From positions 907,193-971,192 of the forward strand of contig JAZAYU010000085.1 of assembly GCA_038501625.1 (NCBI GenBank): a stretch of 64,000 bases of DNA, given 5' to 3'. How positions within the stretch are numbered: the stretch's first letter is position 1; each line of letters begins with the position of its first letter. This document shows positions 1 to 11,438 of the stretch, piece after piece. This DNA comes from Corbicula japonica. Its lineage: Eukaryota > Mollusca > Bivalvia > Venerida > Cyrenidae. A model generated the notes under the pieces. The model did not search any database, was not told the origin of the DNA, and saw only the letters and a program-made list of their open reading frames with translations. Position numbers and translations under genes: made by a program.

Positions 1-39
1 TTTGTTTCATAATGATCTATTTATTAGTTACTTTGTGTT

Positions 40-150
40 TTAACCTTTTACTGCATATGTACACCTTTTAACACAATGTTGTTACCAGGGTAGATCCAGA
101 TCAGTCAGCATGCCATCTGATCTGGATCTGCACTATTCCACGGTATGTAC
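40..150. mobile_element. Two-hairpin TTAA element, left half
   Basis: A TTAACCTTTTACT-like end is followed by one hairpin arm (TAGATCCAGATCAG ... CTGATCTGGATCT). The copy stops abruptly. A matching right half lies at 448-579, so unrelated sequence may have split one element here. Confidence 0.6.
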
Positions 151-447
151 CCAGATAATGAGAATCGCGGATAATGATAGATTGTGAGAATAATGATAGA
201 TCGCCAGGTAGGAAAAAACAGTATCGAGAGGTTAGTTATTGTATGCATTTCATGTTATTGTGATCTAATACTTATCTTTTGCGATAGATAACAATCAAGC
301 GATGTCTTAGCCTTGCTCTCATACCCATACATTTGGAATCGGCCTTCAGATAAAGTAAAACAAAGGAAAATGGTAACGCAACATTCCAGATTTCTACAAA
401 AAAACTACGTATTATGCCCATTTAAAATACCGTGTGTTCTCCTCCTT

Positions 448-579
448 GTCAGGGATCACTATGTGAATCTAAAAGCAGCCAGTTTAGATCCTGTTCAGAT
501 TGAATGGATATGCTGGCTGATCGGGATCTGCACTGTTGCTCTTACATAAAGGTGTTACATCTATGGAGTACAGGGTTAA
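448..579 (-). mobile_element. Two-hairpin TTAA element, right half
   Basis: Remnant spacer, then AGTTTAGATCC ... GGATCTGCACTGTT, then AAAGGTGT and GGGTTAA. It complements the left half at 40-150. The 300 bp between them has GATAATGATAGAT-like short repeats and no recognised element. Confidence 0.6.
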
Positions 580-806
580 ATTGATGTACAAACACTGAGT
601 GGGACACCTTCAAACCTAGAAGTTCAATGTTAGCAACTTAGTCAATTAAAAAAAAATAACACATGATTTTTTTTCCTTTAAAATCAAAACACTGAAAAAA
701 CAAAGTATTCTTTTTTAGGAATAAAATCAGGTTTGTTTTATAACCAACTTCATCTGTCAAATGTTCCAGTTTACAAAATGTTGTTGTTGTTTTGTTGTTT
801 TTTTTT

Positions 807-828
807 GGGGGGGGGGGGGGGGGGGGGG
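807..828 (+). repeat. Homopolymer G22
   Basis: An uninterrupted run of 22 G directly follows a T-rich stretch (TTGTTGTTGTTTTG...). A run this long can form a G-quadruplex and is also a common assembly or polymerase-slippage artefact, so the exact length is unsure. Confidence 0.9.
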
Positions 829-888
829 TGGGTGCAGCCTGGTGCCAGTGAATGTGAAAAACAAAATCAGTTATATAAAAATTATAAT

Positions 889-2267
889 TATACCCCCGCT
901 TCGAAGAAGAGGGGGGTATACTGTTTTACCCTTGTCCGTCCGTGCGTGCGTCCGTCCGTTACAAAATTTCCGTCACAGTTTTCTCAGCAACTATAACATG
1001 TAGCAGCCTGATATTTTGCATATTGCTTTATCCTATAGTCCCATGTGGTGTAAAGCAATTTCATGCTCCTTGCTCATCTACTTCCTGTTTGCCGCATATT
1101 TTTAGATTTTGTTACTATGAAGGTGCATTACATCAACCAAAAGGCATATTAATTTTCCGTCGCAGTTTTCTAAGCAACTATAACATGCAGCAGCCTGATA
1201 TTATGCATATTGCTTTATCCTATAGTCCCATATGGTGTAAAGCAATTTCATGCTCCTTGCTCATCTACTTCCTGTTTGCCGAATATTTTAGGTTTTGTTA
1301 CTATAAAGGTGCATTACATCAACCAAAGGGCATGTTAATTTTCCGTCATAGTTTTCTAAGCAACTATAACATTCAGCAGCCTGATATTATGCATAATGCT
1401 TTATCCTATAGTCCCATATGGTGTAAAGCGATTTTATGCTCTATGCTCACCTACTTCCTGTTCAATGAATACTTAGATTTTTACACATAGTTGACATACA
1501 TGCACAATTTCCGTCGCAGTTTTCTAAGCAACTATAACATGCAACAGCCTGATATTTTGCATAATGCTTTATCCTATAGTTCCTAATGGTGTAAAGCGAT
1601 TTTATGCTCCTTGCTCATCTACTTCCTGTTTACCGAATACTTAGATTTGTGCACATAGTTGACATACATGCACAATTTCCGTTGTAGTTTTCTAAGCAAC
1701 TGAAACATGCAGCAGCCTGATATTTTGCTTATTGGTCCCATATGGTGTAAAGCGATTTTATGCTCCTTGCTCATCTACTTCCTGTTTACTGAATACTTAG
1801 ATTTGTGCACATAGTTGACATACATGCACAATTTCCGTCGCAGTTTTCTAAGCAACTATAACATGCAGCAGCCTGATATTTTGCATAATGCTTTATCCTA
1901 TAGTCCCATATGGTGTAAAGCAATTTTATGCTCCTTGCTCATCTACTTCCTGTTTACCGAATACTTAGATTTGTGCACATACTTGACATTCATGCACAAT
2001 TTCCGTTGTAGTTTTCTTAGCAACTGAAACATGCAGCCGCCTGATATTTTGCTTATTGCTTTATCATATATTCCCATATGGTGTAAAGCGATTTAATGCT
2101 CCTTGCTCACCTACTTCCTGTTTACCGAATACTTAGATTTTTATATATAGATGACATACATGCACAATTTGTGTCGCATTTTAAAAAGATGCGAACATTA
2201 TTTCTGTATACTCTGACAAAGCCATATTGCGGGGGTATTAATCACCTTCAGTGATAGCTCTTGTTTT
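889..2267 (+). mobile_element. Hairpin-end element with internal tandem array
   Basis: The 5' end is TATACCCCCGCTTC, forming a small stem with GGGGGGTATA. A CCGTCCGTGCGTGCGTCC microsatellite and about eight tandem units follow (958-2170). The 3' side has GCGGGGGTATTA, an inverted copy of the 5' end, then the hairpin ATCAC-CTTCA-GTGAT (2241-2255) and AGCTCTTGTTTT. Four other elements in the window share this plan. It resembles pearl-like or Helentron-like non-autonomous elements of bivalves; no replicase is encoded. Confidence 0.7.
958..2170 (+). repeat. Tandem array, about 8 units of 155-187 bp
   Basis: Each unit begins with TTTCCGTCGCAGTTTTCTAA and contains AGCAGCCTGATATT and CTACTTCCTGTTT. 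Starts near 966, 1152, 1337, 1505, 1674, 1829, 1998 and 2166 give spacings of 155-187 bp, most often 169. Open frames through it (for example 942-1490) are periodic by-products of the repeat, not genes. Confidence 0.85.
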
Positions 2268-3112
2268 GACTGAAGCAAAGACTGATTTTGTAAGTGTAAT
2301 ATGTTGCGGTTGATGTATTAAAATAAACAAATGCACATAATTGTTATTGTTTAACATAACGTGACTTTGTCTGTTTTTTTTTCACTGATATAATTTTCTT
2401 TGAGATATATTTAAAATTTGACAAGTGTATGTGGTAATGAACTTTGAAACATAATTTACATTTGGTTATTTTGCGAGGAAGAATTGCAGATGGAAAACTA
2501 GGAAAAGAAATATATTATAAATCAAAAGATGAAACAATAATTATGGGCAAGATGGGCAAAATTAGACAGATCTCTAAAGTACAAAATTATTACATCTCTA
2601 AAGTACATCAAAACAATATGTCACTGCAGCTCACTACTTGAGAGAAGATCAAAGAATCTAAAACTGACATAATAAACTCTTCAAATGCACTTGAAAGTGA
2701 TTTTCATCAAAATATGTCAAGTCAAGAGTTTTTCATCAAAATTTTTTTGCTGTAAAGTGACTAAGGACTTGTGTCTTACTTCATATTTGAAGAGAAGTAC
2801 TTTGAAATGTCATGCATAACTGAGCCAAACCCACTCCAGGAATGCTCAGTGGAATCAACACTGAGTGTCTTTTTTAAGGAACATGCAAATTTAGATAACC
2901 ATTTTTTATGTGAAATGTAGGATCAAATGCAAGACTTCCAGAAAGAGGGTTCATTTGTGGTAGTGTCTAAGGGTAGTTACATGATAATTAACAACTCTCT
3001 TGCCGAAATCCCCATGAAAATTTATGTTGCTTCTCAAACAGGGGGTTCGTGAAAACCAAACAAAACCCCTCTGGAACTGTCCCTGCCATTTGATACTCAC
3101 TTTTTATAAGCT
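2268..3112. other. AT-rich spacer with one repeat fragment
   Basis: No gene is seen. About 3033-3092 is a reverse-strand fragment of the GGATCCAGAGGGGGTT repeat that is clearer at 36078-36240 and 38120-38195. The rest is simple AT-rich sequence. Confidence 0.5.
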
Positions 3113-3355
3113 TTAACCCTTTCCTCCATATATAAACCTTTATTACGTGGGCAAACAGTGTAGATCCAGATCAGCCGAACATCAGTGCCGTCTGATTAGG
3201 ATCTAAATTGTTTGCTTTTTGATAATTATGTTAGATTATCTCTGACCAAAATGCAACCAGTGCAGATCCTGATCAGATGGCATGGATGTACCAGCTGATC
3301 TGGATCTACACTGGTCGCACATGCGTAAAAAGGCATATATATTGAGGAAAGGTAA
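3113..3355 (+). mobile_element. Two-hairpin TTAA element, near-complete
   Basis: It starts TTAACCCTTTCCTCCATATA and ends ATTGAGGAAAGGTAA. The left arm carries AACAGTGTAGATCC, the spacer GATTATCTCTGACCAAAATG, and the right arm ACCAGTGCAGATCC ... GGATCTACACTGGT. The strand given is the orientation with the AACAGT arm first. Confidence 0.85.
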
Positions 3356-3734
3356 TGTAATTATTTGACTAAAACATTGTATTTGGTCAAATTTATGAAT
3401 CGGAGTTTACATTGAATTCAAACATTTAAAACAGAACTTAGTTTCCAACCAAAATCAAGTTATTTACTCACTAACGAAGTCCATTTTCAACTTGAATTAC
3501 ATTTTTCTGATGACTAATTTTGACATCAATTTGCAAAGAGTTGAATAACCTTCCAGAATGTTTTGCCCAATTATGATTGTCTTATTTTAGAATTTGAGAT
3601 CAATTTTATAAATATCTGGCATTTATACTTGACAAGCAAACTTTTCTTGATGTAGACTGCTTGGCATCAGTGTCAGACTTATTGTGCTGAAGGGAAACAG
3701 TGTTCTTTAAGATTCTAGAATAATGTGAACTCTT

Positions 3735-3934
3735 TAATCCATTGGATATGGCTTTAATTCCATAGGTAAACAGTGTTATCCCTTGGGTGTTCAGGTCCAG
3801 ATCAGTTGGCATATCTGTGCCATCTGAACAGGATCTGCAATGTTCTATGTAAGATTAATTAGGTTATTTCTGACCAAGAATAGACCAGTATAGATCCAGA
3901 TCAGATGGCAAGGATGTAGAGAGGAAAGGGTAAA
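3735..3934 (+). mobile_element. Two-hairpin TTAA element, diverged
   Basis: The left arm reads TTCAGGTCCAGATCAG ... GAACAGGATCTGCAATGTTC, the spacer GGTTATTTCTGACCAAGAAT. The right arm is cut short after AGATCCAGATCAGATGGCA and runs directly into GAGGAAAGGG. Confidence 0.7.
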
Positions 3935-3956
3935 AAATCTAGACAGAAGTTGTTTT

Positions 3957-4155
3957 TATGCCCTCATGTGGCATCAACTTCTCATTAACTATCAGGCAGA
4001 TTTCTTTCAAACTTGTACAGATGATTAAGCAGGATGTGTAGATGATTGTAAAGAAAAGATTTTTACTGCTACCATTTTAACCAGAGTTATGGCCTATCAT
4101 TACAAATGTTGTTGTAGCAGTGGGGGCATCAGTGTCCAAGGACACATTCTAGTTT
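3957..4155 (+). mobile_element. Short hairpin-end element without tandem array
   Basis: It starts TTTATGCCCTCATGTGGCAT, a small stem. It ends GGGGGCATCA, the hairpin GTGTCC-AA-GGACAC (4132-4145) and ATTCTAGTTT. The order of parts matches the 889-2267 element but the tandem array is missing. It also contains GAGTTATGGCC, seen inside the related elements at 43.7-44.1 kb and 47.6 kb. Confidence 0.6.
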
Positions 4156-4815
4156 AACTCTTAGAGTCAGTGATAAAAAATCAGGAAAACAATAACAGAA
4201 ATAGACATTGCAAGTTGCTAGTCTATATGGTCATTTTTCACAATATCCAATAATGGGCAGTGAAGCAGTCTAACTGTTCACCACTTACAATGCTAGCAGA
4301 ATTAACAGTATAGTTGAGGTTTTTTTCCACATTTCTCTGTAAATTGTGGCTATAATCAATCTCAGATTCATTACATGATTAAAGGGGTAAACGGTCTGAA
4401 CAGGGTAACACTCTAAATTGATACAGAACAGTCAAAAAAACTAAAGGTGAGCTGTTGTAACTGGAAATCAAGTCTACCCTAAATGTCAGCCTCTAAGGCT
4501 AAGACAAAAAACATGCTGCAATAAACATTTGGTGTATAATTAAACTATACATGGGTGAAAGTTTTCAGGCATATGCCTGAAATTCAGGTTTTTGTGTGTC
4601 TTAAAATGATCGATTTTCTTTATTTTTTCCTATATAAATACACAAATTTTCAGGATTTCAGGTTTTTCTAAATTCCGAACTTGCACCCTTGAATATACCT
4701 TTTATTTACGCTTGGCTTTTGGTAGCTTTCAGACTACCAATGTTTTAAAAAAAACTCAATTTTATGGGTGAACATAGAGGAAATTTGTACTTTTCCAGCC
4801 CAAAACTGTTGAACA

Positions 4816-5082
4816 CTTTATTTCATGAGGGATACGGCTGTTATCTATGGTTGAACAGTGTCGATCCAGATCAGCTGGTTCATTCATGGTGTCTAAAGAT
4901 GATCTACACTCACTGTTTGCTTCTTAGTGCAAAATAACCAAATAAACAGTGACATTATAGATCCTGATCAGATGGAATGAATGTGCCAGCTAATCTGAAT
5001 CTACGCAGTTCATCCATGAAATAACAGTATCTACTCTGTTCACCCATGGAATAACAGCCATATCCCATGGAGTAAAGGGTTA
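4816..5082. mobile_element. Two-hairpin element, CCATGGAATAACAG subfamily
   Basis: The ends differ from the main family: GATACGGCTGTTATC on the left and ATGGAATAACAGCCATATCC followed by AGTAAAGGGTTA on the right. The core arms (GATCCAGATCAGCTGG, GATCCTGATCAGATGG) are retained. A similar terminal variant is seen at 60050-60288. Confidence 0.75.
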
Positions 5083-5466
5083 CCAGATAGACATATGGCT
5101 ACATATATAATGGTAACAACAATAATATACTGAACAAAAATAAAAACTATCCACTTTTTATCCTAAAATTCTTATTAACATTTTCATTTAATTAGGAACG
5201 CTTTGAATGGTGTTTTGTTAGTAAATCTCATTTATTTTTAAGTTCATGAATAAAAACTTCCACACCAAGGCCTGAGGAACTGCCAATCGAATAACAATTA
5301 ATCATGGGTTACAAAACACTACATATTCAATTTAAAGGGAGGTAATTGGAAATGGTTGGGATTTCTAGCGTTGTTTATCGAAGACCAATTGTGTTATAGA
5401 TTAATATTTTGTGATTTTATTGATCACAAAAGGTAAAGAAAGTGATTTAATTCAAATAAATGTGAA

Positions 5467-5540
5467 TAATTCAAAGAATCACTGACATTTTACTGACAAC
5501 CTAATTCAAAGAATCACTGACATTTTACTGACAACCTAGT
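5467..5540. repeat. Direct duplication of about 36 bp
   Basis: Two adjacent, nearly exact copies carry TTCAAAGAATCACTGACATT and TTTACTGACAACCTA. This is a recent small tandem duplication. Confidence 0.85.
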
Positions 5541-6658
5541 TATAACAAAGGGAAAGATAACTAAGTTGTGGCTGCAGATTTTCAAGAACACTTTATCCCT
5601 TTGCAATGATAACAGAAAAGCAAATGTGTACACATATAGAATTTTGAGTTTTCGTTTACAAATTTTACAAAATTTAAAATAGGAAATTGGATACTTTTTA
5701 TTTTTGTTGAGTATATATGCTAATGGTATTCCTTCATCAACACCTTTGGAATGTTTTTTGCAAGGTCCTAGATGCAGTTAGATATAGGATAAGAAAATCA
5801 TTAACAAACGAGATCTTAATTGAAAATCAATTTCTTATTATCACAGAACTGGGATGTAAATATAGTTAAAACTATCTGGAGTACTCCATTGATTTAATAA
5901 TTACTGATGTGGGCAGAGATAATTTAAGACTTGCTGCACAACTGGGAGCCTGCAGACACCATTAATCTCCCAGATAGTACTGCAATGTGATTTGCTGATC
6001 TATTATTTAGGTATTGGTGTATAAATGCCTGTTTTTCTAATTTGTATAAAGATAATAGGAAAGTAATTAAATTAAGATTAAGATTACAGGGTTTGGTAAT
6101 TTTGTACTAGGAATAATTGTCAATTTATTTGATAATTAAGCACAACTGGTGAATATTTCCTTAGGGAATGAATCAAATTTGTGTATATAGTGAGTTCTAC
6201 TCAATTCTGGGCAGTATTGTAAGTTAACATGCTATAGACAGTCACATGACAGACTAGTAAAATTAAAATATTTTCATCAGCAAGCAGTTTTACAAAGTTA
6301 ATGTCATGTCATGTTCATTTCATGAGAATTAATCACTTGAAAAATATTCAACTTGACCACATATGCAGTAAGATCAAAATTACTTCTATAAGCAAGAGTA
6401 TCATGTGTCTTGCCTTCTTATCCATAATTAGTTTTACATATTGTGCGTTACTGCCCATGAACAGTTCTATAATTTTGAGGTGTCATTACACTGCCTTTAT
6501 ATTTCAGTTTTCCTCTGTTTGGGTTAATAAAAGATCATAAATTGATGAGTAAGATCCAATTTGTCCTGAAGTGTCTGTGGTGTATCAGATAAAATTGTCA
6601 TTGGGGTAACTGGGCTGAATGGATTCGGGTCTGTAATTTTACAGGCTTTTTCATATGG
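5541..6658. other. Spacer, nothing recognised
   Basis: AT-rich. The 79-codon frame at 6301-6540 has no family resemblance I can see and no supporting context. Confidence 0.4.
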
Positions 6659-6833
6659 TTAACCCTTTCCTCCATATGCATACGCATTTTTACGCATGTG
6701 CAACCAGTGTAGATCCAGATCAGCCAGCACATCCATGCCGTCTGATCAGGATCTGCACTGGTCGCATTTTGGTCAGAAATAGCCTAACAAATCAAAAAGC
6801 GAACAGTTAAGATCCTGATCAGATGGCATAATG
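6659..6833 (-). mobile_element. Two-hairpin TTAA element, right end missing
   Basis: It starts TTAACCCTTTCCTCCATATG. The first arm (ACCAGTGTAGATCC ... GGATCTGCACTGGTCGC) and the spacer are complete. The second arm stops after GATCCTGATCAGATGGCA. Confidence 0.8.
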
Positions 6834-7633
6834 GTTTAAATCTTTAATAATTAATCAATATTTTGTAGCATTCATCATGGTATAAAATACATTTGGTTTG
6901 TTTAAAATGTATGAAGCCAGCCTAGCTTCATGGTAGACATAACATGGTATGAAAAACATTTGGTTCAGTAACTGGGATCAAACATTTTAAATAACCCAAA
7001 TGTTTTTTGTATGCATTTAATGCAGTATTTTATCTATTTGAGTCTTACATATAGTTGGGATTTAGAAATAACACAAACAATTATAGATGTGGTGTTAACT
7101 TTAATTTTATTATAACTCAACATGTTTGTTGAATATGATATATTACCATAAAATAATATTATGATTTTAATAAGCTTAGTACCTTATGAAAAAAATATTT
7201 CTTCTGGTATGCTTGCATTTTTTATAATTGCTGGTTTGGTAAAAAAAAATATTTTAGAAATAATAACCTCTGTATGTGGTCAGCATTTGAAAAATAGCAC
7301 TTTTAGTAGAGTTTAAAATACATGTCAGTATTTTTTGTGATATAAAGGCATGTTCACATGTACATTGAGCAAAAAGAAATAATGTAAGCTTACCAAAGAA
7401 AAATTTTCTCTTGACATGACAACATTTACAATGTATCTACATCAGCAATTGAAATGTATGGCATCGCAAACACAACAGAAAGACTCTGTGAGATTTATCT
7501 CCCTTTCTAAAAGGGATATTCCCTGGACATGTATGAATTACCAAAAAGATTGAAGTATTTTTAAATTCATAAACATAAACAGTCTATACAGTTTATTTTA
7601 ATTATATTTTTGTGCCAAAGGCCGGTAGGCTTA

Positions 7634-7842
7634 TTAACCCTTTCCTCCATATCTTTATTGTGTGGACGAACAGTTTCTGTGCTGTCTGATCAGGACCTAA
7701 ACTGTTCAGTTTTTTGATTCACTAGGTTATTTCTCACCAAAATGTTACCAGTGAAGATCCTGATCTGATGGCACAGATGTGCCAGCTGATCTGGATCTAC
7801 AATGGTCGCATAAAAGGCGTTTATATGTAGTTAAAGGGTTAA
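7634..7842 (+). mobile_element. Two-hairpin TTAA element with internal deletion
   Basis: TTAA is present at both ends (7634-7637 and 7839-7842). Part of the left arm is lost (GAACAGTTTCTGTGCTGTCT); the spacer and the right arm (ACCAGTGAAGATCC ... GGATCTACAATGGTCGC) remain. Confidence 0.8.
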
Positions 7843-9179
7843 GAGTTGTATGCATCCCAAATACTTGTACATATGATTTACACATTATATGACAGAAAGC
7901 AATGATCTTAACAAAAAACAAAAATAGTGTCCACACAGTGGGCAGTGTCATTATATGTGAGTACAGTTGGCTGATGTGATATCTACAAGCTGTGTAGTCA
8001 TAGGTGGCTGATAGGTACATTGGAGGACGCTAGCACATTAATTGTGTACTCTGATTAGTTTAGTTATTTAATAAAGTACTTTTTTACCATAATTACACCA
8101 TAATCTCTGACAGATGCTGCAAGTATATTAGTATAGTATCTGCAGTGATTTCTTAGTGCTAGCTTTTATTTACAGTGTCACAGTGTCATAAGTGTGTTTT
8201 CAGACTAAAAAAACAAATCTCCTTATCACCCCTCACTCTTTATATACATGTTTTATCAAATGAATGAACAGTGTAGATTCAAATCAGCTTTGCTGTGAAG
8301 GTTTAAGCAAAATTGTAGAAGCAAATTTTTAAAGAATTAGGAAGAAAACACTATTGTTTTACTCATTTTTTTTGTTGTCTTAATAATATGAACACTCATA
8401 TCTGTGTACAATCCGGTCAGTTCTGGAATTTTGCTCCAGTTCTAATGTTCTTCAAGTTTTAATGTATTTTGATGATCACATTTATGTAAATTCTCTGTGA
8501 ATGTTTATAAGATGTTGTCTCGTTTTATATGTTCTACATGACAAAGATGTCCTCATTTCATATTCCGAGCCGATATCCCGAATGATTGATTGAGGATTAC
8601 AATAAAGTTGGGGATGAGAATAAATGTGCTTTAATGGAAATACCGGCATATCGCGCGCTCTGTACAACATATCTCATATAATAGAGACAGTAACATAGAC
8701 TTTATGGTGTTTTTTCTAAGAGACAGACATAACGGTGTAAGATTTGCTTGTTGTTGTAATCGAAGCTGATGGCGAGTGGCTGATTTTATTGTTATATTTT
8801 ATTTCGTGATAAAGCATCATGGCTATATTATGCAATAAAATATTTATTGACAATGTGTGGGATATTTATGGTGAACGTAATGGAGTGCTTATTTAGAGTA
8901 TTCTAGTTACGTGTCTTATAAAGGGACGGTGTCCCCCTTTTTTGCTCGTTCGTTAATTGAATTGTAAATAAAAGTATAAATAACTATCACCTTTCAAATA
9001 TCGTGTTCCCCATGAAGAGCATGATTTTTGCATTTTGTGATTAACAAATAAATCATATTTCTAATATTTTACCATGTATACTCACTATGAACAGTTTTTA
9101 AATCACCTCAGTATAATAGTTTCATTTATTTATAATTGATTGTTTTACTCATATGGCATAAAAGAATACCTTAACATAT
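7843..9179. other. Spacer with a two-hairpin fragment
   Basis: About 8228-8297 keeps only a two-hairpin terminus (TATATACATGTTTTATC ... GAACAGTGTAGATTC). The rest is AT-rich, and the short frames at 7745-8020 and 8482-8670 show no recognisable domain. Confidence 0.4.
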
Positions 9180-9377
9180 CTTTTAAATGCCCCTCCCCTA
9201 ATAAATGCTCCCCATGCTATTTTTAGGGAAAGAATTAGTTAATCCATATTTATTATCCAGTATCCTTCAGAATCTAATAAATAGAATAGAATAGAATAAA
9301 AATAATTAATGTAAATAATTTGTGCCCCCCCTCTCCCAACTTTCAGAAAATATAACGCCCCTGGGGGCATTTAAAAG
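9180..9377. mobile_element. MITE-like unit, 14 bp perfect TIRs
   Basis: The ends are perfect inverted repeats, CTTTTAAATGCCCC and GGGGCATTTAAAAG. The interior has an AATAG pentamer run near 9275-9297 and a second C-rich block. I see no clear target duplication, so the superfamily is open. Confidence 0.5.
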
Positions 9378-9501
9378 GAATTTTATGATATTTGCAATGA
9401 AAAAAAGTGCACTTGCCTAAGGTATACATTTAATAGCCATTTTGTAAAGCAATGGGAAATGGAAAAAAAGGGATTTGATGGAGCAACTTGAGGACTAAAG
9501 A

Positions 9502-9680
9502 TAAACCCTTTCCTCCAAAGATACACCTTTATTGCATGGGGGAACAGTTTAGATCCAGATCAGACTGCACATCTGTGCTGTCTGATCAGGATCTAAACTG
9601 TTCACTTTTTGATTTGTTAGGTTATTTCTGACCAAAATGCGACCAGTGCAGAACCTGATCAGATGGCATGGATAGCCGGC
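9502..9680 (+). mobile_element. Two-hairpin element, right end missing
   Basis: It starts TAAACCCTTTCCTCC, with TTAA eroded to TAAA. The left arm is intact (GAACAGTTTAGATCC ... GGATCTAAACTGTTCAC). It breaks off in the right arm after GATCAGATGGCATGGATAG. Confidence 0.75.
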
Positions 9681-10013
9681 AATAAACTAATATCATGACA
9701 ATTTATGACAGATGAGGCCTTTATGGTATACTGGTAGAAACCTGACACAAATTCTATTTCTTTCAGATAATTAATGTATGTGTTATAAATCATTATGTCC
9801 ACCTGAGGTTTGTAACCATGATTACAAAAGTAAAACCGCAGGTAATGCTGTTTACACTAAAAAGATAAAGGACTTTAAACTTTGCAAAATGACTTAGAAA
9901 AAAAAAGAAACAATTGAAAATTAATTAGATTATGATTAAATCAGTATTTTATTAGAACTTGTTTGGTTCACAGTAATGTGTTTAATCATTCTATTTTCCA
10001 TGAAAGCATCATT

Positions 10014-10164
10014 ATAAACCCTTTCCTCCATAAATATGCATTTTTATGCATTTGTGACCAGTGAAGATCCAAATCAGCAGGCACAGATTTGCCAGCTGAT
10101 CTGGATCTACACAGTAACTGTTCGCCCAGCCAATTAAGGTGTGTCTATGGAGGAAAGGGTTTAA
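10014..10164 (-). mobile_element. Two-hairpin element reduced to one arm
   Basis: Both ends survive (AAACCCTTTCCTCCATAAAT and TATGGAGGAAAGGGTTTAA), but only one composite arm lies between them. ACCAGTGAAGATCC joins directly to GCCAGCTGATCTGGATCT and then ACTGTTCGCC. The two arms have recombined and the spacer is lost, as expected from template switching across the palindrome. Confidence 0.8.
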
Positions 10165-10307
10165 CACCCTTTATCACACGTTTTCCATAACAAGTGCTAG
10201 TAACCTTGTTCTCCTCACCAGAATTTCTTCTAAAATGACAACAAAATGTCACTTGAAGTATCAGGTTCCAGTTTTGCAATATTAACGAACGAATTCAGAA
10301 TGAGACT

Positions 10308-10506
10308 TTAACCCTTTCCTCCAGAGATTGCACGGGAGAACAGTTTAGATTCAGATCAGCCCGCACTGTTTGCTTTTTGATTCATTATTTCTTACCAAAA
10401 TGTGACCAGTGCATATCCTGATCAAATGGCATGAATGTGCTGGCTGATCTGGATCTTCACTAGTCCCACATGCATAAAAATGTGAATATATGGAGGAAAG
10501 GGTTAA
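10308..10506 (+). mobile_element. Two-hairpin TTAA element, left-arm deletion
   Basis: Flanked by TTAA on both sides. The left arm lost its distal half (AGATTCAGATCAGCCCGCAC joins ACTGTTTGC). The right arm is complete, ending ATATGGAGGAAAGGGTTAA. Confidence 0.85.
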
Positions 10507-10775
10507 AAGGAAACTACTCTATTAGCAAATGCCAGCTTTTTGGGCATCTGTTATACAATTAAGAAATTCGAGATTTAAAGTTTGCATTAATTATTGTGCA
10601 GTTGAATAATTTATGATGCCAAGTGATAAGCTTTCTACAAAATGTGTGATTGCCTGATGAAATGGGATTTTCTAATGTAGCTCTTCAATATAATCAAAAT
10701 GTAATGTATGAAAAAAAGTGCGTATTTGTTTATAGATATGTACAGATGCTCAGCTGAGTGCCTCTGCTGAGTACT

Positions 10776-10810
10776 CTTTATAAAGGTGTATCTATGGAGG
10801 CAAGGGTTAA
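10776..10810. mobile_element. Two-hairpin element, terminal stub
   Basis: Only the last 35 bp remain: ATAAAGGTGTATCTATGGAG, then GCAAGGGTTAA. Confidence 0.6.
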
Positions 10811-10997
10811 ACAGTATTTAAATATGGCAAAACTGCTCTGTGCAGAAGTTAAATTATGGCTATAATTCTCAAAATAAAATAATCTCTGAGGGTATCCTAT
10901 AAGAAATCTTGTCTTTTATTATTATATTCATACTCCTGATTTGTGTGGGGAGTGTCAAGGGATTTTCATGAAATTTCTTGTCAACATCTGAAGTGTT

Positions 10998-11196
10998 TTA
11001 ACCCTTAACTCTGTACAGGGTAGATCCAGATCAGCATGCACATCTGTGGTGTCTGATCATGTATTGGTCAGAAATAACCTTACTGAATCAAAAAGTAACC
11101 TGTGTAGATCCTGATCAGATGCCATATGCCAGCATCTCTAGATCTACACCCTTCAACCAGTGATAACAGCTACATCCAATGAAGAAAAGGAGAATT
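10998..11196. mobile_element. Two-hairpin element, diverged
   Basis: It starts TTAACCCTTAACTCTGTACA, keeps AGATCCAGATCAGCATGCAC and a diverged second arm (GATCCTGATCAGATGCCA ... CTAGATCTACAC), and ends AAGAAAAGGAG without a clean TTAA. Confidence 0.65.
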
Positions 11197-11251
11197 TAAT
11201 TTCAAAATTTTTATATTCAGATAAAAGCTTTAAAGAACTATTTTTTATTTA

Positions 11252-11386
11252 AATTTGAGATGTTATTTGGTGTTAATTATTAGATATAGGTGTGACTTTG
11301 GTATGCAATAGGGCCATTTGGCCCTCTCGTTTAAATTTGAGATGTAATTTGGTGTTAATTAGATATAGGATGAAATTTGGTATGTT
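11252..11386 (+). repeat. Duplicated segment around a hairpin end
   Basis: AAATTTGAGATGTAATTTGG and TTAATTAGATATAGG occur twice, before and after AGGGCCATTTGGCCCT-CTCGTTT (11310-11332). That hairpin plus tail is a second 3'-end type, also seen near 45722-45745 (GGGCCATCATGGCCC-TCTGGTT). This is probably an eroded 3' end of an internal-array element. Confidence 0.45.
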
Positions 11387-11438
11387 CGAAAATAATTCAA
11401 GGAGTGAACATTAAAATGTTCTATCTGCTTCTTCTTAT

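Noticed and set aside
942..1490. 182-codon open frame
   Set aside because: It runs through a tandem array; the same peptide recurs with the unit, and the frame exists only because three unit spacings are near multiples of three.
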